Shown: positions 12,808 through 25,272, counted from the stretch's first letter. The stretch is 64,000 nucleotides of DNA from Ramazzottius varieornatus (GCA_001949185.1 BDGG01000001.1:1236263-1300262); one strand, 5' to 3'. Made by a program: numbers and translations. Notes: generated from the sequence alone by a model not told the origin.

Positions 12808-14327
12808 ATGGCTGTCCATTCAGCTGAGCCGATAGTGACAACCTTCAGTCTAGCCACCAACTCGTCATGCAACATGCACATTGCCCATGGGGGCGACGTT
12901 CTGGTGCGGGATAAATTCATCACTGATCTCAACAATGGCAAGTGGGACAATGAGTCGCTGGATCCGTACTGCTCCGAGTTTGTGAGTCTCGTCAAGGGTG
13001 CTTCACGGCCTGTCGCTGACTTGGGTGTGGGCAACGGATTTACGACCAAAAAGCTTCTGGAAGCAGGTGAGAAAAACATTTTTTATCGTTGCACGACATT
13101 GCAGTGTCGTTTGATTGCTGATTAGGTGTGCGAGTTATCGCGAACGATTTGAAGCCTGAGCGGTTGGACGAGATCAGTCGTTCCCTAAGTGCCGAAGAGC
13201 GCGGTCGACTGACGCTGGCACCTGGAGATGCCCTGCAGCTTGTCATACCCAGTGCCTCCTTGGGAGGAATCCTAGCCACACGGTGGATTAACGTCTTGCG
13301 GCCCTACGAGTGTCGGTTATTGATGAACGACTTTTATCGATGGCTGGCACCCGGTGGCATCCTTTGTATCACTGCTCATACCCCTTACTCCAACACTACA
13401 AAAGGTAATCGTTATAGGAGCTATCAACGCCTCCATAAAATGTTGAACCGCCGAGCAAACAGTTTTTCAAGAAAGAATTTCCTTGCGTTTTGGGTTTCTC
13501 GCACGAAAAAGCCTGCATATGTGAGGGTCGAACGGTGGTCAATAGGGCAGTGAGCTGTCCGTTGCGTCAGCATGGCACTCAGATGACTATGCAGTTTCCG
13601 GTTCACCCCAGCCAAGCAGCGCAGTGGTTAGTGGGCCCATAAATGACTACCCTGGACATATGGGTACTGTATGGTGGGAGCCCGGTGATAGTTTCCGTGC
13701 TGTGGAAAGACTGCGCCAGTCGTACGGAGCGGGTTGTTTCGAGGCCTGCAGAGTGAGAATGGGTGTTTCTAATGGGAAAAAATGTTCCTATAGACCCTCG
13801 ACATATCGAGGGTCTATAGGATATTTTTTTGGTATGGTTGAGTCTCGATGAGCTTGAGTGCAACGTACGAGAGAGTTGGGTCCATCTCTCGATGTATGGA
13901 TGATTGACTTGAGGTTTCGTTTGCGTTGCAGAAGCGGTGGACTTATACCTCCGCCGGAAGTACATTGGTGATGAATGGCCGGGTGTCGTGACGGAGGACA
14001 TGCTGCAAGAGTCTCGCAGAGGCAAATTGTGGTCTAATGACTGGATCTATGGCTATGATCCCGATATCCTGGCCAGGGAAGCCATCCTGGCTGGATTCCG
14101 TGTCAAGAAATGCTCCTTTTACGGTATGCTTGCAATATCTTTCGCGCTTCCATGTTTGAACTACTTGAAAGTGACCGCTATAAAGACGGCACCATGCTGA
14201 GCCGTAAGAAGTGAAGCAAACGATGAGAGCTAATTTTTTGTTCTTTTTCGCAGGCACACGTTACGTAAGTACGGATGAATTTGCCGATGATGCCTGCAAC
14301 CTGGTGGGTATCATTGCGAGGAAGTGA
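12808..14327 (+). CDS. Class I SAM-dependent methyltransferase
   Basis: Four exons (12808-13066, 13126-13404, 13932-14123, 14254-14327), all introns phase 1, encode 267 aa. Motif I (the glycine-rich SAM loop) reads PVADLGVGNGFTTKKLLEAG at about residues 70-90. It is followed by a motif II-like strand ending in an acidic residue (VRVIANDLKPE) and by APGDALQL, the usual position of the adenine-contacting Asp. FYRWLAPGGILCITAHTPY is a post-motif strand typical of small-molecule or protein methyltransferases. The substrate cannot be assigned. I chose the ATG at 12808 because the open frame upstream lacks an ATG. Intron 2 contains a perfect palindrome (13786-13821). Confidence 0.85.
13786..13821. 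repeat. Perfect 16-bp-arm palindrome in an intron
   Basis: The arms TCCTATAGACCCTCGA and TCGAGGGTCTATAGGA flank a CATA loop. It is unrelated in sequence to the dispersed hairpin family and is followed by a T-run. Confidence 0.9.
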
Positions 14328-14747
14328 AGAACCGCCGCGGCAAAGTGGTCGTTAATGATCCAAGTAAAGAAACCTTCGAACGAACAGATTGCGTTGAAAG
14401 AAAAAGAATGTCTCTGCATAAATATAGACATTATGAAAGCTTTCCGCTGCTGTTGTATTTACAATATCAGTGTCGATGGAAAGGCGGTCAGTTTATGTAT
14501 TCTGTGCGGCGGACCTACTTTTCTTGCAGCTTCGACTTTGGCGAATCTCCCCATCTGAAACTGATGAGTTTTCCTCTTCTGTTATTTTATTGTTTTATTA
14601 TTTACTACTTTTACACATTTGAAAACACACAAGTTTGGCTTTTGGTCCTTTTCAGTCCTGTGAAACATGTTAAGAGTGATTATTTTTCCAGTCTAAAAGC
14701 ATCAGTAAAGGAAGCCAAAACAGGTACTTGGCAACCAAATTTGACAG

Positions 14748-14965
14748 ATAGTTTTCCTAAGTGGCGTACGATCCCAGCCAGTCACACCGAGACAAAGCGC
14801 CACTTGGAAATCGATCTTGCTCAGTTTGCTCAAGCGGCGCAAGGTTGGGATGTCATCAGCTGGAACTGTGCGCCACTTAAGGAAACTCGGTAGCACACTA
14901 TTTCCAAGTGGCAAACGTTATAATTAATATTGACTGAAGCGAGCGCCACTTGAGAGAACGATCAG
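14748..14965. repeat. Three tandem hairpin repeats, intergenic
   Basis: Copies at about 14748-14812, 14822-14885 and 14892-14965 sit between the convergent methyltransferase gene and PR/SET gene A. Their right arms end in GCGCCACTTG or a near variant. The middle copy has GCGGCGCAAGGTTGGG against GGAACTGTGCGCCACTT. Confidence 0.75.
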
Positions 14966-15179
14966 GTCCAGTTTGCTTACCGAGCTTTCAAATAATCGAC
15001 CACGGTTTCGTTGTGCTTGATGGTCACTCTTGCGAATCGTAAAGCTCGCGAACTCTTTTTCACCGAGCTGGTAGAATAATGGAATGCACAATTGTTGACA
15101 GTTATGTAAGGTGATATCATGGCCAAAGGAATGTTACGCGCCAAGTCGTCAACGTCGTCACTGGTACCCAAAACTGCAT

Positions 15180-15412
15180 TTCACGGTCTACCTCCATTGT
15201 AAAAGCTTGTAGACACAGACTCAAGAACGCGCCATCGTTTGGCTTTTACGACTGTGGGCAGAAAACTCAAGTATCAACCCATAAAAACATATCACACACA
15301 AACCCGAGTGCCCAACGGCAAAAACCTTAGCGAGCTTTCTGCTGAAGCAGCATCAAGCGCCATCTATCACAGCGTCAGGCCCAAAACCCAATATGCTGTG
15401 AAGTCTGTCATG
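15180..15412 (-). other. 3' flank of PR/SET gene A, duplicated behind gene B
   Basis: This non-coding stretch just downstream of the stop codon of gene A matches 18895-19127 behind pseudogene B almost base for base over about 200 bp. Shared blocks include ACGACTGTGGGCAGAAAACT and GAGTGCCCAACGGCAAAAAC. It is probably the 3' UTR plus flank carried along in the A/B duplication. Confidence 0.7.
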
Positions 15413-18400
15413 TCATTCTGACAAAACATCGCTCGCTGACACTTTGGCCGAATCCAGAAGACGACCTGAAGAATTCGCCCAATGATCTTCGGAATTTTTC
15501 TTACTTTTGCCAGGTCCTTCGAGAGGCGTTTTTCTTCGGGATATCACTTCTTTTGGCTCTAAAACAGAATACAATATTACTATACCACGGAAGCTCAGTA
15601 CGTACGAAACTATTCTGCTCGTACGTAAACCCTGGGCGATTTTCGTCTTCCTGTAATACCGCCGGTCTCGTTCTCGCTTTCGAGCCAGCTCTTTCTGGTA
15701 GGCAGCCAGCTCTTCGGACGTTAATGGTACTAGAAAAGAAAGGAAATCACCAAGTTGACCACCCAATAACACCAATAAGAAAACTGAGGCGTTTTGGCGG
15801 CTTACGTTCTTGTCGTAGTTTAAGGCGGTAAGAAGGTATGGATGTGCCGTTCTTATTTCTTTCCTCGACAGCGATACAACGAGCTGCTTCTACATCAGCC
15901 TCTGCAAGACAATTTGAATTAGCAGCTCGGAAAACAAACAGGGCAAGATCGTTATTCCCAGTGGCGCTGCTCCCAGCCAGCATTACTGTAAAACTGCGCC
16001 AGTTGCGAAAACTCGGTAAGACCTTTTTCCCACGTGGCGTATAGCTTCTCTAATATCTTCTCGAAGGATGCGCGACTTGGAAAAACAATCTGGTCGAGTT
16101 CGTTTGTCGAACTCACAGTTTTGAAGTTTTCAAACAACTTGTCCCATTCTTTGCTGTTTTCAGGCAATAATATTATTAAGAATTTTAATGCGCTGCTTGG
16201 AAATAGAACATCTGGTCAGAACCGCTTACCGTCAACGACATTGGTGGTTTCTCGGCGGGCTAGCTGCCAAGCGAACATCGGACCTTTTCCTGGTCCCCTC
16301 TTGCTCACTTTCTCGGGATCTGCAAAGGGTTTCCTGAACAGACAACTCCCAGCATCCAAACTCGACCATATTGAATTTCATTCACAGATCGCGTACCTCT
16401 TCCTGCTGCGATCAGTGTTTTCCTCCTCATGAGGGCATTCTTCTCACGGTTTCGTTTCAAGTATGCTTCGTACTGGGCCAGCTCTTCGGCCGTCAAAGGC
16501 ACTACGACAATTGGTCAGTTTACGAAATTAGACGCTTTATGGGATGAGACTTAAATGCATTGGACATACGGCCTTGTATGTACTTTTCGCGGACCAACTT
16601 CAGCAGCTTGTTGTTATTGGGAGCATTTCTCGCATAATAAGTCGCATTAGCCTCCCGCTTTCGTGCATCATAGGCCTCCCTCTCCTCCTCTACAAAATGA
16701 TCTCGTCTTGCTATCCGTGTGTCTAGCCGTCACTGGAGTACTCTACAAGATATTTTGTGCATGCGGCAAGAAAAGATGGGGTACGTACCTGTCATTTGTG
16801 CTAGTTTGTTCTTACGCCTCACTCGTTTTTCAAAGCTATGCTTCAGTCTATTCGCTTCTTCCACCTTCCTCTGCTCCAAGGTCCTTTCTAGGAAGCAGAA
16901 AAACCCAACATAACAGCAAAAAAGGGTACGAGAGGCCGGCAAACGGATAATTCGAGATCGTTTTTCCAACTGGCGCAAGCTGTCCTTAGTTCGGGCCTCA
17001 AGCTGCGCCACTTGGAAAACGATAACGTCGAGTTTCCCGAACGGCGCGCGTTCTCGTTGTCATCGGTTGAAAGCTGCGCCACTTGATTATAATGATCTTG
17101 CAATTCCGTTTGCCGGCCTTCCACATGAGAGGCGACCAGTTAATCCACATTCTTTTGCCTACCGTCACTTTCGAAGTGTTTCTTCTCCTCGTCCGTCATA
17201 TCTGAGAAAATCAAAGACCCACAGTCATCTACGATATTTCAGATACGTTGATCCAAACCAAAGCAAGAATTAGCTTACTCCCAGCCTTATATCGTGCATC
17301 TAGCCAATACCAGTCCTTCGTCTGTTTCCTTCTACGTCCCAACGGTTTCGCACATTCGTCAGTTTGCGGCTGGCGTTCTTCATTAACACTTTCTTCCACG
17401 ACCGTGATTTCAGAGGAACCGTCATCACGACAGCATTCTATGCCGCCATTTCCAATGGAACCAAATAACGAAGATTCTACATTGACCGGCAGCGCTTCCA
17501 TCTTCGTTCTTCGAGTGCGGAACACTCGCTTCCGTTTTGACGCGACTTTCTGAGCCATCTCAAGGACAATATTGTCAATATTGTTAACCTGCGGCAGCTC
17601 GGATCCTGGCCTTTTACAGCTTGCTAGCAGAGACAGCACCAATGCAGAAAGCTGATGGCTCTGAATGGCGCCACTGTTGGGAAGTTTGTTGTAGACCCGC
17701 AGTTCTTCTGAGGGAAAAATGTCTCGGACAGCGACCAGGTAGACGGAACCACGCTGCTGGTATGCGATCACATTGGCTTCCTTCCTACTGGAACACGGGC
17801 GAATGAACTTGATCCAGTTACAAAGGAAGTTGTCCCTCATATCGTACGCCTGCAAATAATGAAAAAAAATTCACAACGCGTCGGTAGTAGGCAAACTGAG
17901 CACTAAAAATGCGCATGTTCATTAGCGCAGCACTGATGGCGGGCCACCCAGCGTATGCTCACCGCCCGACAAATGGATCGTCTAACCAACAAAACTGCCC
18001 CCTTGGCTATCATCGAGTTCGCCTTTACCTGTAGTTCCTGCGCCTCTTCCGACCAGATGGTGTATCGCGGAGGGCCTTCTTTCAGTTCATACAGAGGAAC
18101 CAAAGGCGCGATGAGCGGCCCGAACAGCGTCAACGCTTCAATCTTCCGCTTTGCAATAACCATCTCTTCTGTCAAGCATTAATTTTCAACCCACTTATTC
18201 CATACATCAGACTGCAAAAGCTACCTTTTCTTGGTAGCTGTCCATCGAGTAGGCAAATAGCGTCTGGTAGTGAGGAGTAGGCCAGCGGATTGGGTGGCTT
18301 GTCAAAGATGATCCGCTTCACATCGGCATGCTCGTAACACGGTCCATCTAAATCCTCCAAGCACTTCTCACAACCTGCAGAAGACCGCTAATTTCGTTTC

Positions 18401-18548
18401 GTTTCGAAAATTTACCATGACGGTCACACTTACGTGTAGAGATGTCCAGAGAATCAGCCTCGGCCCCGATGGCGCTGACGGAGGCAACATTAGAGCTGGA
18501 CGGATCTGCCAACAACAAATCCCGCTCGCTCTGTAAAGGATTCTCCAT
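15413..18548 (-). CDS. PRDM-like PR/SET protein, copy A, intact
   Basis: Twelve exons join in phase to 589 aa: 18548-18434, 18374-18225, 18168-18029, 17849-17279, 17201-17163, 16887-16789, 16689-16570, 16501-16397, 16319-16230, 15901-15806, 15729-15631, 15558-15413. Exon 2 has the zinc knuckle CEKCLEDLDGPCYEH (C-x2-C-x7-C-x2-H, the PRDM7/9 spacing). Exons 3-4 form a PR/SET domain (LFGPLIAPL, CNWIKFIRP, NVIAYQQRG, VRDIFPSEELRVY). A Lys/Arg-rich tail follows, built from small charged exons. Exons 8 and 11 are copies of one module (PLTAEELAQYEAYLKRNREK and PLTSEELAAYQKELARKRER). No C2H2 fingers are present. PR/SET domains methylate histone H3 in some PRDMs; activity here is unproven because the W-Y-G end of the SET core is replaced. 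It is probably nuclear. Confidence 0.8.
15946..16095. repeat. Two hairpin repeats in copy A intron 9
   Basis: Copies at about 15946-16013 and 16019-16095 lie between exons 9 and 10 of gene A. Arms resemble CCAGTGGCGCTGCTCCCAGC and AAACTGCGCCAGTTG. The second copy is more diverged. Confidence 0.7.
16950..17097. repeat. Two hairpin repeats in copy A intron 5
   Basis: Copies at about 16950-17025 and 17033-17097 fill the intron between exons 5 and 6 of gene A. GATCGTTTTTCCAACTGGCG pairs with GCGCCACTTGGAAAACGAT. Confidence 0.75.
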
Positions 18549-18894
18549 GGCCAAACGGTGTTATCCAATGCGTCGAGGAGAGCCAGCGCTCTTCCACGGA
18601 TCTGTGGCAGAATCAACGGTAGTATTGTCGAAATATCGAACGAAAAACCCAGAGTTCAGCTTAGACTTCTACGGGAAGTGGAATGATTCGTACACTGCTG
18701 AAATAAGTAAAACCAGTAAAAAGAAGCACGCATGACATACCATGGTAAACACAAACATTACGTAAGGGAACATACAGTAACATAATTCTCAAGACGCGTC
18801 CGCGATGACGTTACTGTAATTATCATCGGATCAGTCATCTCCATTCATCGACCGATCCGTCTTCCGGTTTTCCCTATTTCAGCTTCCGTTTGCA

Positions 18895-19127
18895 TTTCAC
18901 GATCAACCTCCCTTGTAAAAGCTTGTAGAGTGTAGACACGGACCTCAAGAATGCGCCATCGGTTGGGCCTTTACGACTGTGGGCAGAAAACTTAAGTATC
19001 AACCCACAAAACATATCAAACACAAACCCGAGTGCCCAACGGCAAAAACCTTAGCGAGCTTTCTGCTGGAGCAGCATCAAGCGCCATTTATCACAATGTC
19101 AGACACAAGAGCCAAAACCGAAGTCAA
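18895..19127 (-). other. 3' flank of pseudogene B, duplicate of 15180-15412
   Basis: Close match to the segment behind copy A, with a few substitutions and small indels. It supports a fairly recent A/B tandem duplication. Confidence 0.7.
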
Positions 19128-21616
19128 TCATATCATTTTGACAGATAACTCGCCTTGTTCAGAACTGGACTCTTCGGCCGAGTTCCTCGAACCATCTTCG
19201 GATGTCCTCTTGCGTCTGCCAGGCCCTTCGAGCGGTGTTTTCCTTCGCCATATCATCTCTTTTGAGTCTAGAAAGCGCAAAACAAGGTTGTCACACAAAC
19301 GAAGCTATGTACTTGCGCTCAAATGTGGCTCTGCTCGTACTTGAACCCTGAGCGATCTTCTACTTCCTGTAATATCGCTGATTTTCTTCTCGATTTCGAG
19401 CGAGCATTCTTTGGTAAGCAGCCTCCTCTGCAGACGACAACGGAACTGCAAAAGAAAGAGCATCATCGGAGGTTAAACCCAATGTGAAAACCCAATGTGA
19501 CAATGTCAGCCTTAAAATGAAGCGAAGTGCTTTGGCGGCTTACGTCCTTGTCGTAGTTTAAGGCGGTAAGAAGGTAGCCATCTTCCGTCCTTATTTCTTC
19601 TGTCGACAGGCACACAACGAGCTGCTTCCGCATCAGCCTCTGTAAGAAAGACCTTCTACCATCAGCAATATACAGCACGAAAGAACGGGTCGCCTACTTG
19701 TCATCTGTTCGACTTTGTTCCTCATCGTTATGTTGACTTTCAGTCTTCGAGCCTCTGCCTTCCTTCTCTGTTCAATCGTCCTTTCTAGAAAATGCAACAC
19801 CCCCACGATGATAACGGAGATGATGGTTACGGTCAAAATAGGTATTTACCAAACTGGAAATGGCTGAATTAGAACGAGAGGCCGACAGACGACAGCGGAA
19901 TGGAGGGTGTATCAGGTGGCGCACGATTCCTGCCAACAACAAGGGAAACTGCGCCACTTGGGATAGCGATCATCCCGAGACTGTCTGCTGGTCTGAACAA
20001 TATCGCTCATGGGAGTAACTTCACCAACCGTCGTTCTTAAAGCGATGCTTTTCCTCTTCATCATAACCAAGAATGAGCTCACCACCAGACTTGTATCGTG
20101 CGTTCAGTAGCCTCCATTCCACCATCTGGCCCTTCTTTCTCCTGCGAGCTTTGGGCTTGCCAGCTTCCGAATGACGTTCTCCAGCCACACATCCCTCTGA
20201 ACAAGTGGCTACGGACACTGAGCCACCAGAGACTGAGGCCTGCTCTTCCGGGGCCTCGACCTTCTTTGTTCTCCGAGAACGGATAATCCTTAGCCGTTTT
20301 CGGGGGACTTTCTCGACAACTTCAGAATCAACACTCGCAGCCTGATGTTTCTGACTTCTGCGAATTGAAAGAGCCATCAGCGCTGCTGTTCTCAGCTTTA
20401 CTGGAAATCATGGTTTCCGCTTCAAAGTGCGCCTGGATGTCCTTCGTTGTTTCCCCTTTCTTTGCTTCTCAGAACTGTTTTTGATAAGGCGCATTCCTCC
20501 GTTTTCGAGGCGGAAGTTCAGTGTCCATCTTGTCAACATGTACTTGTTGGCGGCTCTGAGTTTTTTGCTTGTTGTAGCTGGACAATAGAGACTGCACTAA
20601 AGCTGACAGCTGGTCGCTGGGGATGGAACAACTCCTGGGCAGTCTGACATATACCAGCAGTTCTTCTGAGGGAACAATGTCTCGGACAGCGACCAGGTTG
20701 ATGAAACCACGCTGCTGATACGCACCCACATTGCTTCTTTGATATTCGAAGAGGGTCGAACGAGCTTGATCCAATTACACAGAAAGTCATCACTCAGATC
20801 ATATGCCTGAAAGCAATCCACCAAACCTCAAACTAGTCGTGAGTCGGCAGGCCGCAGTCGATGAGGCGAAGGGGTAAACCAACATAAAACCGAAAAAGTT
20901 TAATCGAAAAACTTAGCAGGCCATGCGGTTGTTACCTTACGCACAGACTAAGTCTTAACATGGAGAGTCTTACGAGCAACAAACCCATTGGGCCGCCACG
21001 GTACTTTCGCAAATTCGCCCCATGGAACTCGCTACAGTTAAATTCCTTTCGAGACTGACCACTCATTGCTATGCCTAACATACTGTATATTACCTGTAGT
21101 TCCTGCGCTTCTTCCGACCACATTGTGTACCGCGGAGGTCCTTCTTCTAGTTCATCCAGAGGGACCAAAGGCGCGATTAGCGGCCCGAACAGCGTCGACG
21201 CTTCAATCTTCCGCTTCGCAAGAACCATCGCTGGTGTAGAGAACCATCTTTCAACACAGCTGCTCATTCACTAGACCAAACTCGAAACAGTACCTTTTCC
21301 TAGCGGTTGCACGTTGAGTAAGCAGAGATCGTCTGGCAGAGATGAATAAGCGAGAGGAATGGGTGCCTTATCAAAGATGATACGTCTAGCATCGGCATGC
21401 TCGTAACACGGTCCATCCAAGTCTTCCTGGCACTTCTCGCAGTCTTTGAACATTAGCACTTTCATACCGCTGTTGAACCACAATACGGCTGTCGTACTCA
21501 CATGTAGCGATGACCAAAGCATCAGCCTCAATCCTAACGACGCTGAAAGTGGCATCATTCGCACCGGACGGATCTGCCAACAACAAACCCCGCTCGCTCT
21601 GCGCCCCATCCTCCAT
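19128..21616 (-). pseudogene. PRDM-like PR/SET copy B, disrupted
   Basis: Exons 1-3 (21616-21502, 21443-21294, 21230-21094) are intact and aligned to copies A and C, including the knuckle CEKCQEDLDGPCYEH. The PR-domain exon starts at 20807 but loses one base near 20733, inside the segment that reads KEANVIAYQQRG in copy A. The frame then shifts again in the basic tail (about 20470 and about 20380). The L-T-P-E-E-type exon at 19445-19365 carries an in-frame TAG at 19360-19362, where copy A has a Thr codon. Exons equivalent to 7-9 of copy A are missing, and the intron after the ARYKSG segment appears to have been exonised. The last exon would end at 19128. Several independent lesions make a sequencing error unlikely. 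Confidence 0.8.
19908..19975. repeat. Hairpin repeat inside pseudogene B
   Basis: Single copy, arms AGGTGGCGCACGATTCC and GGGAAACTGCGCCACTTG, in the position of the hairpin-bearing intron 5 of gene A. Confidence 0.75.
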
Positions 21617-22374
21617 TGCTCAGCGATGCCTTCCAACGCAACGAGGGAAGACTGTACCACAGGGATCTGTGGTAGAGAGGCTCGCGGGGTGTCGAAGGGC
21701 TAGCCATCGGCTAGCAATCGGACATCTTCCTTCCGGAGCTGGAAGTGCATTGCTCATCAGTGCAAGAGTAAAAGCATTACCTACTAACCTGACATACACC
21801 ATGAAATTGCGTGACATACTGTTATACAAACCAGAGCCGGAAGTAAGGAAGTTAACAGTGCGTAGGTGTGATCGTACTAACTTGTCGAGATCCTGCGTTT
21901 CCTCAGTGCAGACACAGTACCGAAGACCTTACTTAAGTTCTTTAACCCCAGAAGAATATGCCAACAGCGAGAAAGCCCACCTGGAGGAGAACAGGCATGT
22001 CCCTCAATTGTGGACACTTCAAAACCAACTTTGAGCTGAACACGGCTTCTGGACCGATACTGTATGTCCCTTCCGGGTTCCGACGACATCGCGGTTGAGA
22101 TTGTCAACAACTTTGGGCTCTCATCGAAGTAAGTCTTCACAGTAGTGACAACATAATTATCCTGTTAGTTTTGCACACGGAGCTGTCTAACAGGGAAGAC
22201 CTTCCAAAGGTTTGTGCGTAAGTAGCAATATTAAAACGACAGGGGCGAGCGTGGAACACAGTATGTCATCACTACAAAAGCCGTCTACTTCACATTTTTC
22301 TACCTTTTCTTCTTCTTCGAACCGCTCTAGCGCAGAATCGGTGTCTCCGGAGGAGATCCTCCCATGGTATCTCC

Positions 22375-25272
22375 TCATTCTGTCATCTGCCAAGCGAAGT
22401 CCGGTTTGCGGTACGGCACACCACCGGGCTTGTGACATTTCATCGGCTCCGGATCTACAAAGAGTAACGCAAATCACCAATCGTGAACATGATTTCCCAA
22501 AGACTTTTCAAGTCTCGAAGAATACCTAAACCCTTGGCAATGCGCTTCAGCCTGCTCCTCCTGCGACTGCTCTCTCGCCCAAAGACCAAATGTTTCTCGT
22601 ACCGAAGCTGCTCCTCTGGCGTCAGCGGCACTGCATAACCGAGAGACGGATAGAATACTGAAAGTCTTCAAGTGTTGGTTGTTGACTGTTGATACTTACA
22701 TCCCAGCCGCAATTTACGGCGGAACGGCGGCGCGTAGCCAAGCGGTCCGGTTGATTTTTGTGGCGATGGCTCTTCTGGCTGTGGCTCTGCAACGACCCCA
22801 AAATTATTATCATGACCAGAGAAAGATACCTGGAAGGTCGGTAAACATACAAGATCGTCATTTCAAGTGGCGAACGTTTTCATCGTTTTTGGCTGGAAGC
22901 GTGTGCCTCTTGATACACTCGACAAGACAGTTTTCCCTAGTAGTGCACGTTTCGGTGTTATTAGCTGAAGGGGCGCGCCACGTGAGATAAAAAGCTTGTA
23001 CTGTAAGGTTTTTTTTGCCGGCCTCCCCAGTTAATCTTCTATTCTTCGCCGTAATCCTTCTTGAAAATATTGAAACGAAAAATAACTCAAGGCAGTCACC
23101 AGTGTGTTAATTACTGTGTGTAAACGACTTCAGTCAATTCAATTAAGCGTACTGCTTTATATTTGATTTGACAAATTTTTATGAAAACGATAATAACGTT
23201 TGCTTAATAAGAGTTAATAAACCTCCAGACGGACCTTCGACTATTCCGGCGGCTCGCCGAGCAGCAATCTGCCAGTCGAACAACGGGAATTTCTTCCTGC
23301 CGTAATTCTTATTCGGTTCAGCAGCTATATCAAACAAAAGACATATCAGAATGGATAAGTACACAAAGCAAAACGAAACATGCGGGGAAGCGGACTTACG
23401 TTTCCCTTTCGCAATTCTATCTTTGGTTCTGCGTTCGGCTGCCTTCTCACGAGAGAAAGCTAGTTTCTTTTCCCGTTTGAGCTGTTCTTCCGGCGTCAAA
23501 GAAACTACAAAAGCAAGTCATAAATCACTGTGCAATAACTCAGTGTGCTCTCGCAAAACTCTGACTGACTCACGTCCTTCTAACAGTTTTTCGCGGATCA
23601 CATTTGGACGCTTGCTGTTCCTCTGGTTTTCGATCCGCTTTTTGGCCCGCCATACCTCCCTCTCTTCCTCTGAAAGAGAAAGCTCCATCAATTATTTAAG
23701 CCGCATTCCCGTTTAACTGGAAATTTATCCGCACGTACCAGTCATCTGTGCCAACTTTTCTTTTCTTCGCAACCAGTACTTTGACCTGTCAGCCTTCCCT
23801 TCGACTTGTCGCAGCACCTTCTTCTCGTTCCGTCTACGCTTTATCGGTTTCGAAGTCTCTCCCTCCGGAAAGCTTCCATCTATTACATTCACATTTTCTT
23901 CCAAAGCTGTCCCTTCTCCGGGACGGTCACTCGAAGAGGACAGAGTGCTGCTACTTTCCCCTACCCAGGAAACCGACTCGAGCAACCCCTGATCCTTCGA
24001 GGATTCGACCTCCTTCGATCGTTGGGAATGGAAAAGTCGTTTTCGTTTTGGGGGAACTTTTTCAACCATTTCCGCGGGACACTCTTCTGACTCCTGACCG
24101 TAACCCATGCCCTTCTCAGCTTTCGAAACTTTCGCCTCAAAGATTTCCTGAATGTCATTCTCGCCCTCTACTTTGTCAGCTTCGTTTAGGTGCTTTCGTT
24201 TCCGAGCTGTCCGCCGCTGTCGAGGCGGAAGTTCCATCTCCACCTCATCGACCTCTGCTTGTTCGTCGTTCTGGACTTCTCGTCTATTGTAACTGGACAG
24301 CAGAGACTGTACTAGAGCCGACAGCTGGTCGCTAGGAATAGCTCCACTCTTGGGAAGCTTGATGTAGACGCGCAGTTCTGTGGACGGAAGAATGTCCCGA
24401 ACAGCGACCAAGTAGACGGAGCCGCGTTGCTGATACGCGATCACGTTGGCTTTCGTCTTGCTGATGGCAGGTCGGACAAACTTGATCCAGTTGCACAGGA
24501 AGTCGTCGCTCAGATCGTAGGCCTGCAAATAATTATGGAAATAGGAACGAGTCGGGAAGTCGGTGTACAATGAGCCAGGACACACGACAGCGACATGATG
24601 GTAGGCCATGGGTGCACGTTTATCTCATACCCACACAGACAGTCTAACGAGCAAACGTTCCCATTGGCCTGCCACAGCATCCCTGCGATAGATTAGCCAT
24701 GAAGATGTGGGACATCGTAGGAGAAGTCAACTCGAAGGCTGGCCACCGGATTCTTTACCTGCAATACACGTGTCTCTTCTGACCACATGGTGTATCGTGG
24801 AGGGCCTTCTTTCAACCCGTCCAGAGGGACCAACGGTGCAATCAGCGGACCAAACAGCGTCCACACTTGAATCTCCTGCTTCGCAAAAACCATCTCCTCT
24901 GCAAAACGGACACTCTATACGCAAACATTACGGAGTTAAAAAGAAACTTCGTCACCGTTCTTCGAAGGATGTACACCGATGATTCGCAGCGCTTCGGGCA
25001 GGGAGGAATACGCCAGCGGAACGGGTGGCTTGTCAAAGATGATCCGCTTGACATCGGCATGCTCGTAACACGGGCCATCCAAATCCTCCAAGCACTCCTC
25101 ACAGCCTACAACACCCAGACTTCTGTCGCAAGCAATTTCTCAAGGTACTGCGGAAGCACTTACACGTGGAGATAACCGAGATATCCGGTGGAGCGACAGC
25201 ATTCAAGGGAGTGATGGACGAGATAGCAAAACTCGTCCCTGGTTCATCCGGACCTTCTGTCGTCCTCCCCAT
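22375..25272 (-). CDS. PRDM-like PR/SET protein, copy C, intact
   Basis: Ten exons join in phase to 583 aa: 25272-25164, 25105-24956, 24898-24759, 24522-23739, 23669-23574, 23504-23400, 23324-23223, 22786-22700, 22630-22532, 22454-22375. It has the knuckle CEECLEDLDGPCYEH, and the PR/SET core includes AYDLSDDFLCNWIKF, NVIAYQQRGSVYLVAVRD and STELRVY. The 784-nt fourth exon corresponds to exons 4-6 of copy A fused together, without the MTDEEK exon. Exons at 23504 and 22630 are L-T-P-E-E modules (SLTPEEQLKREKKLAFSREK and PLTPEEQLRYEKHL). The last exon (EPMKCHKPGGVPYRKP) matches the last exon of copy D but stops earlier. It lacks zinc fingers and is probably a chromatin or nuclear protein. Confidence 0.8.
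22853..22990. repeat. Two hairpin repeats in copy C intron
   Basis: Copies at about 22853-22921 and 22925-22990 lie between the exons ending at 23223 and starting at 22786. They share the GATCGTCATTTCAAGTGGCG left edge and a GCGCCACGTGAG right edge. Confidence 0.65.
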
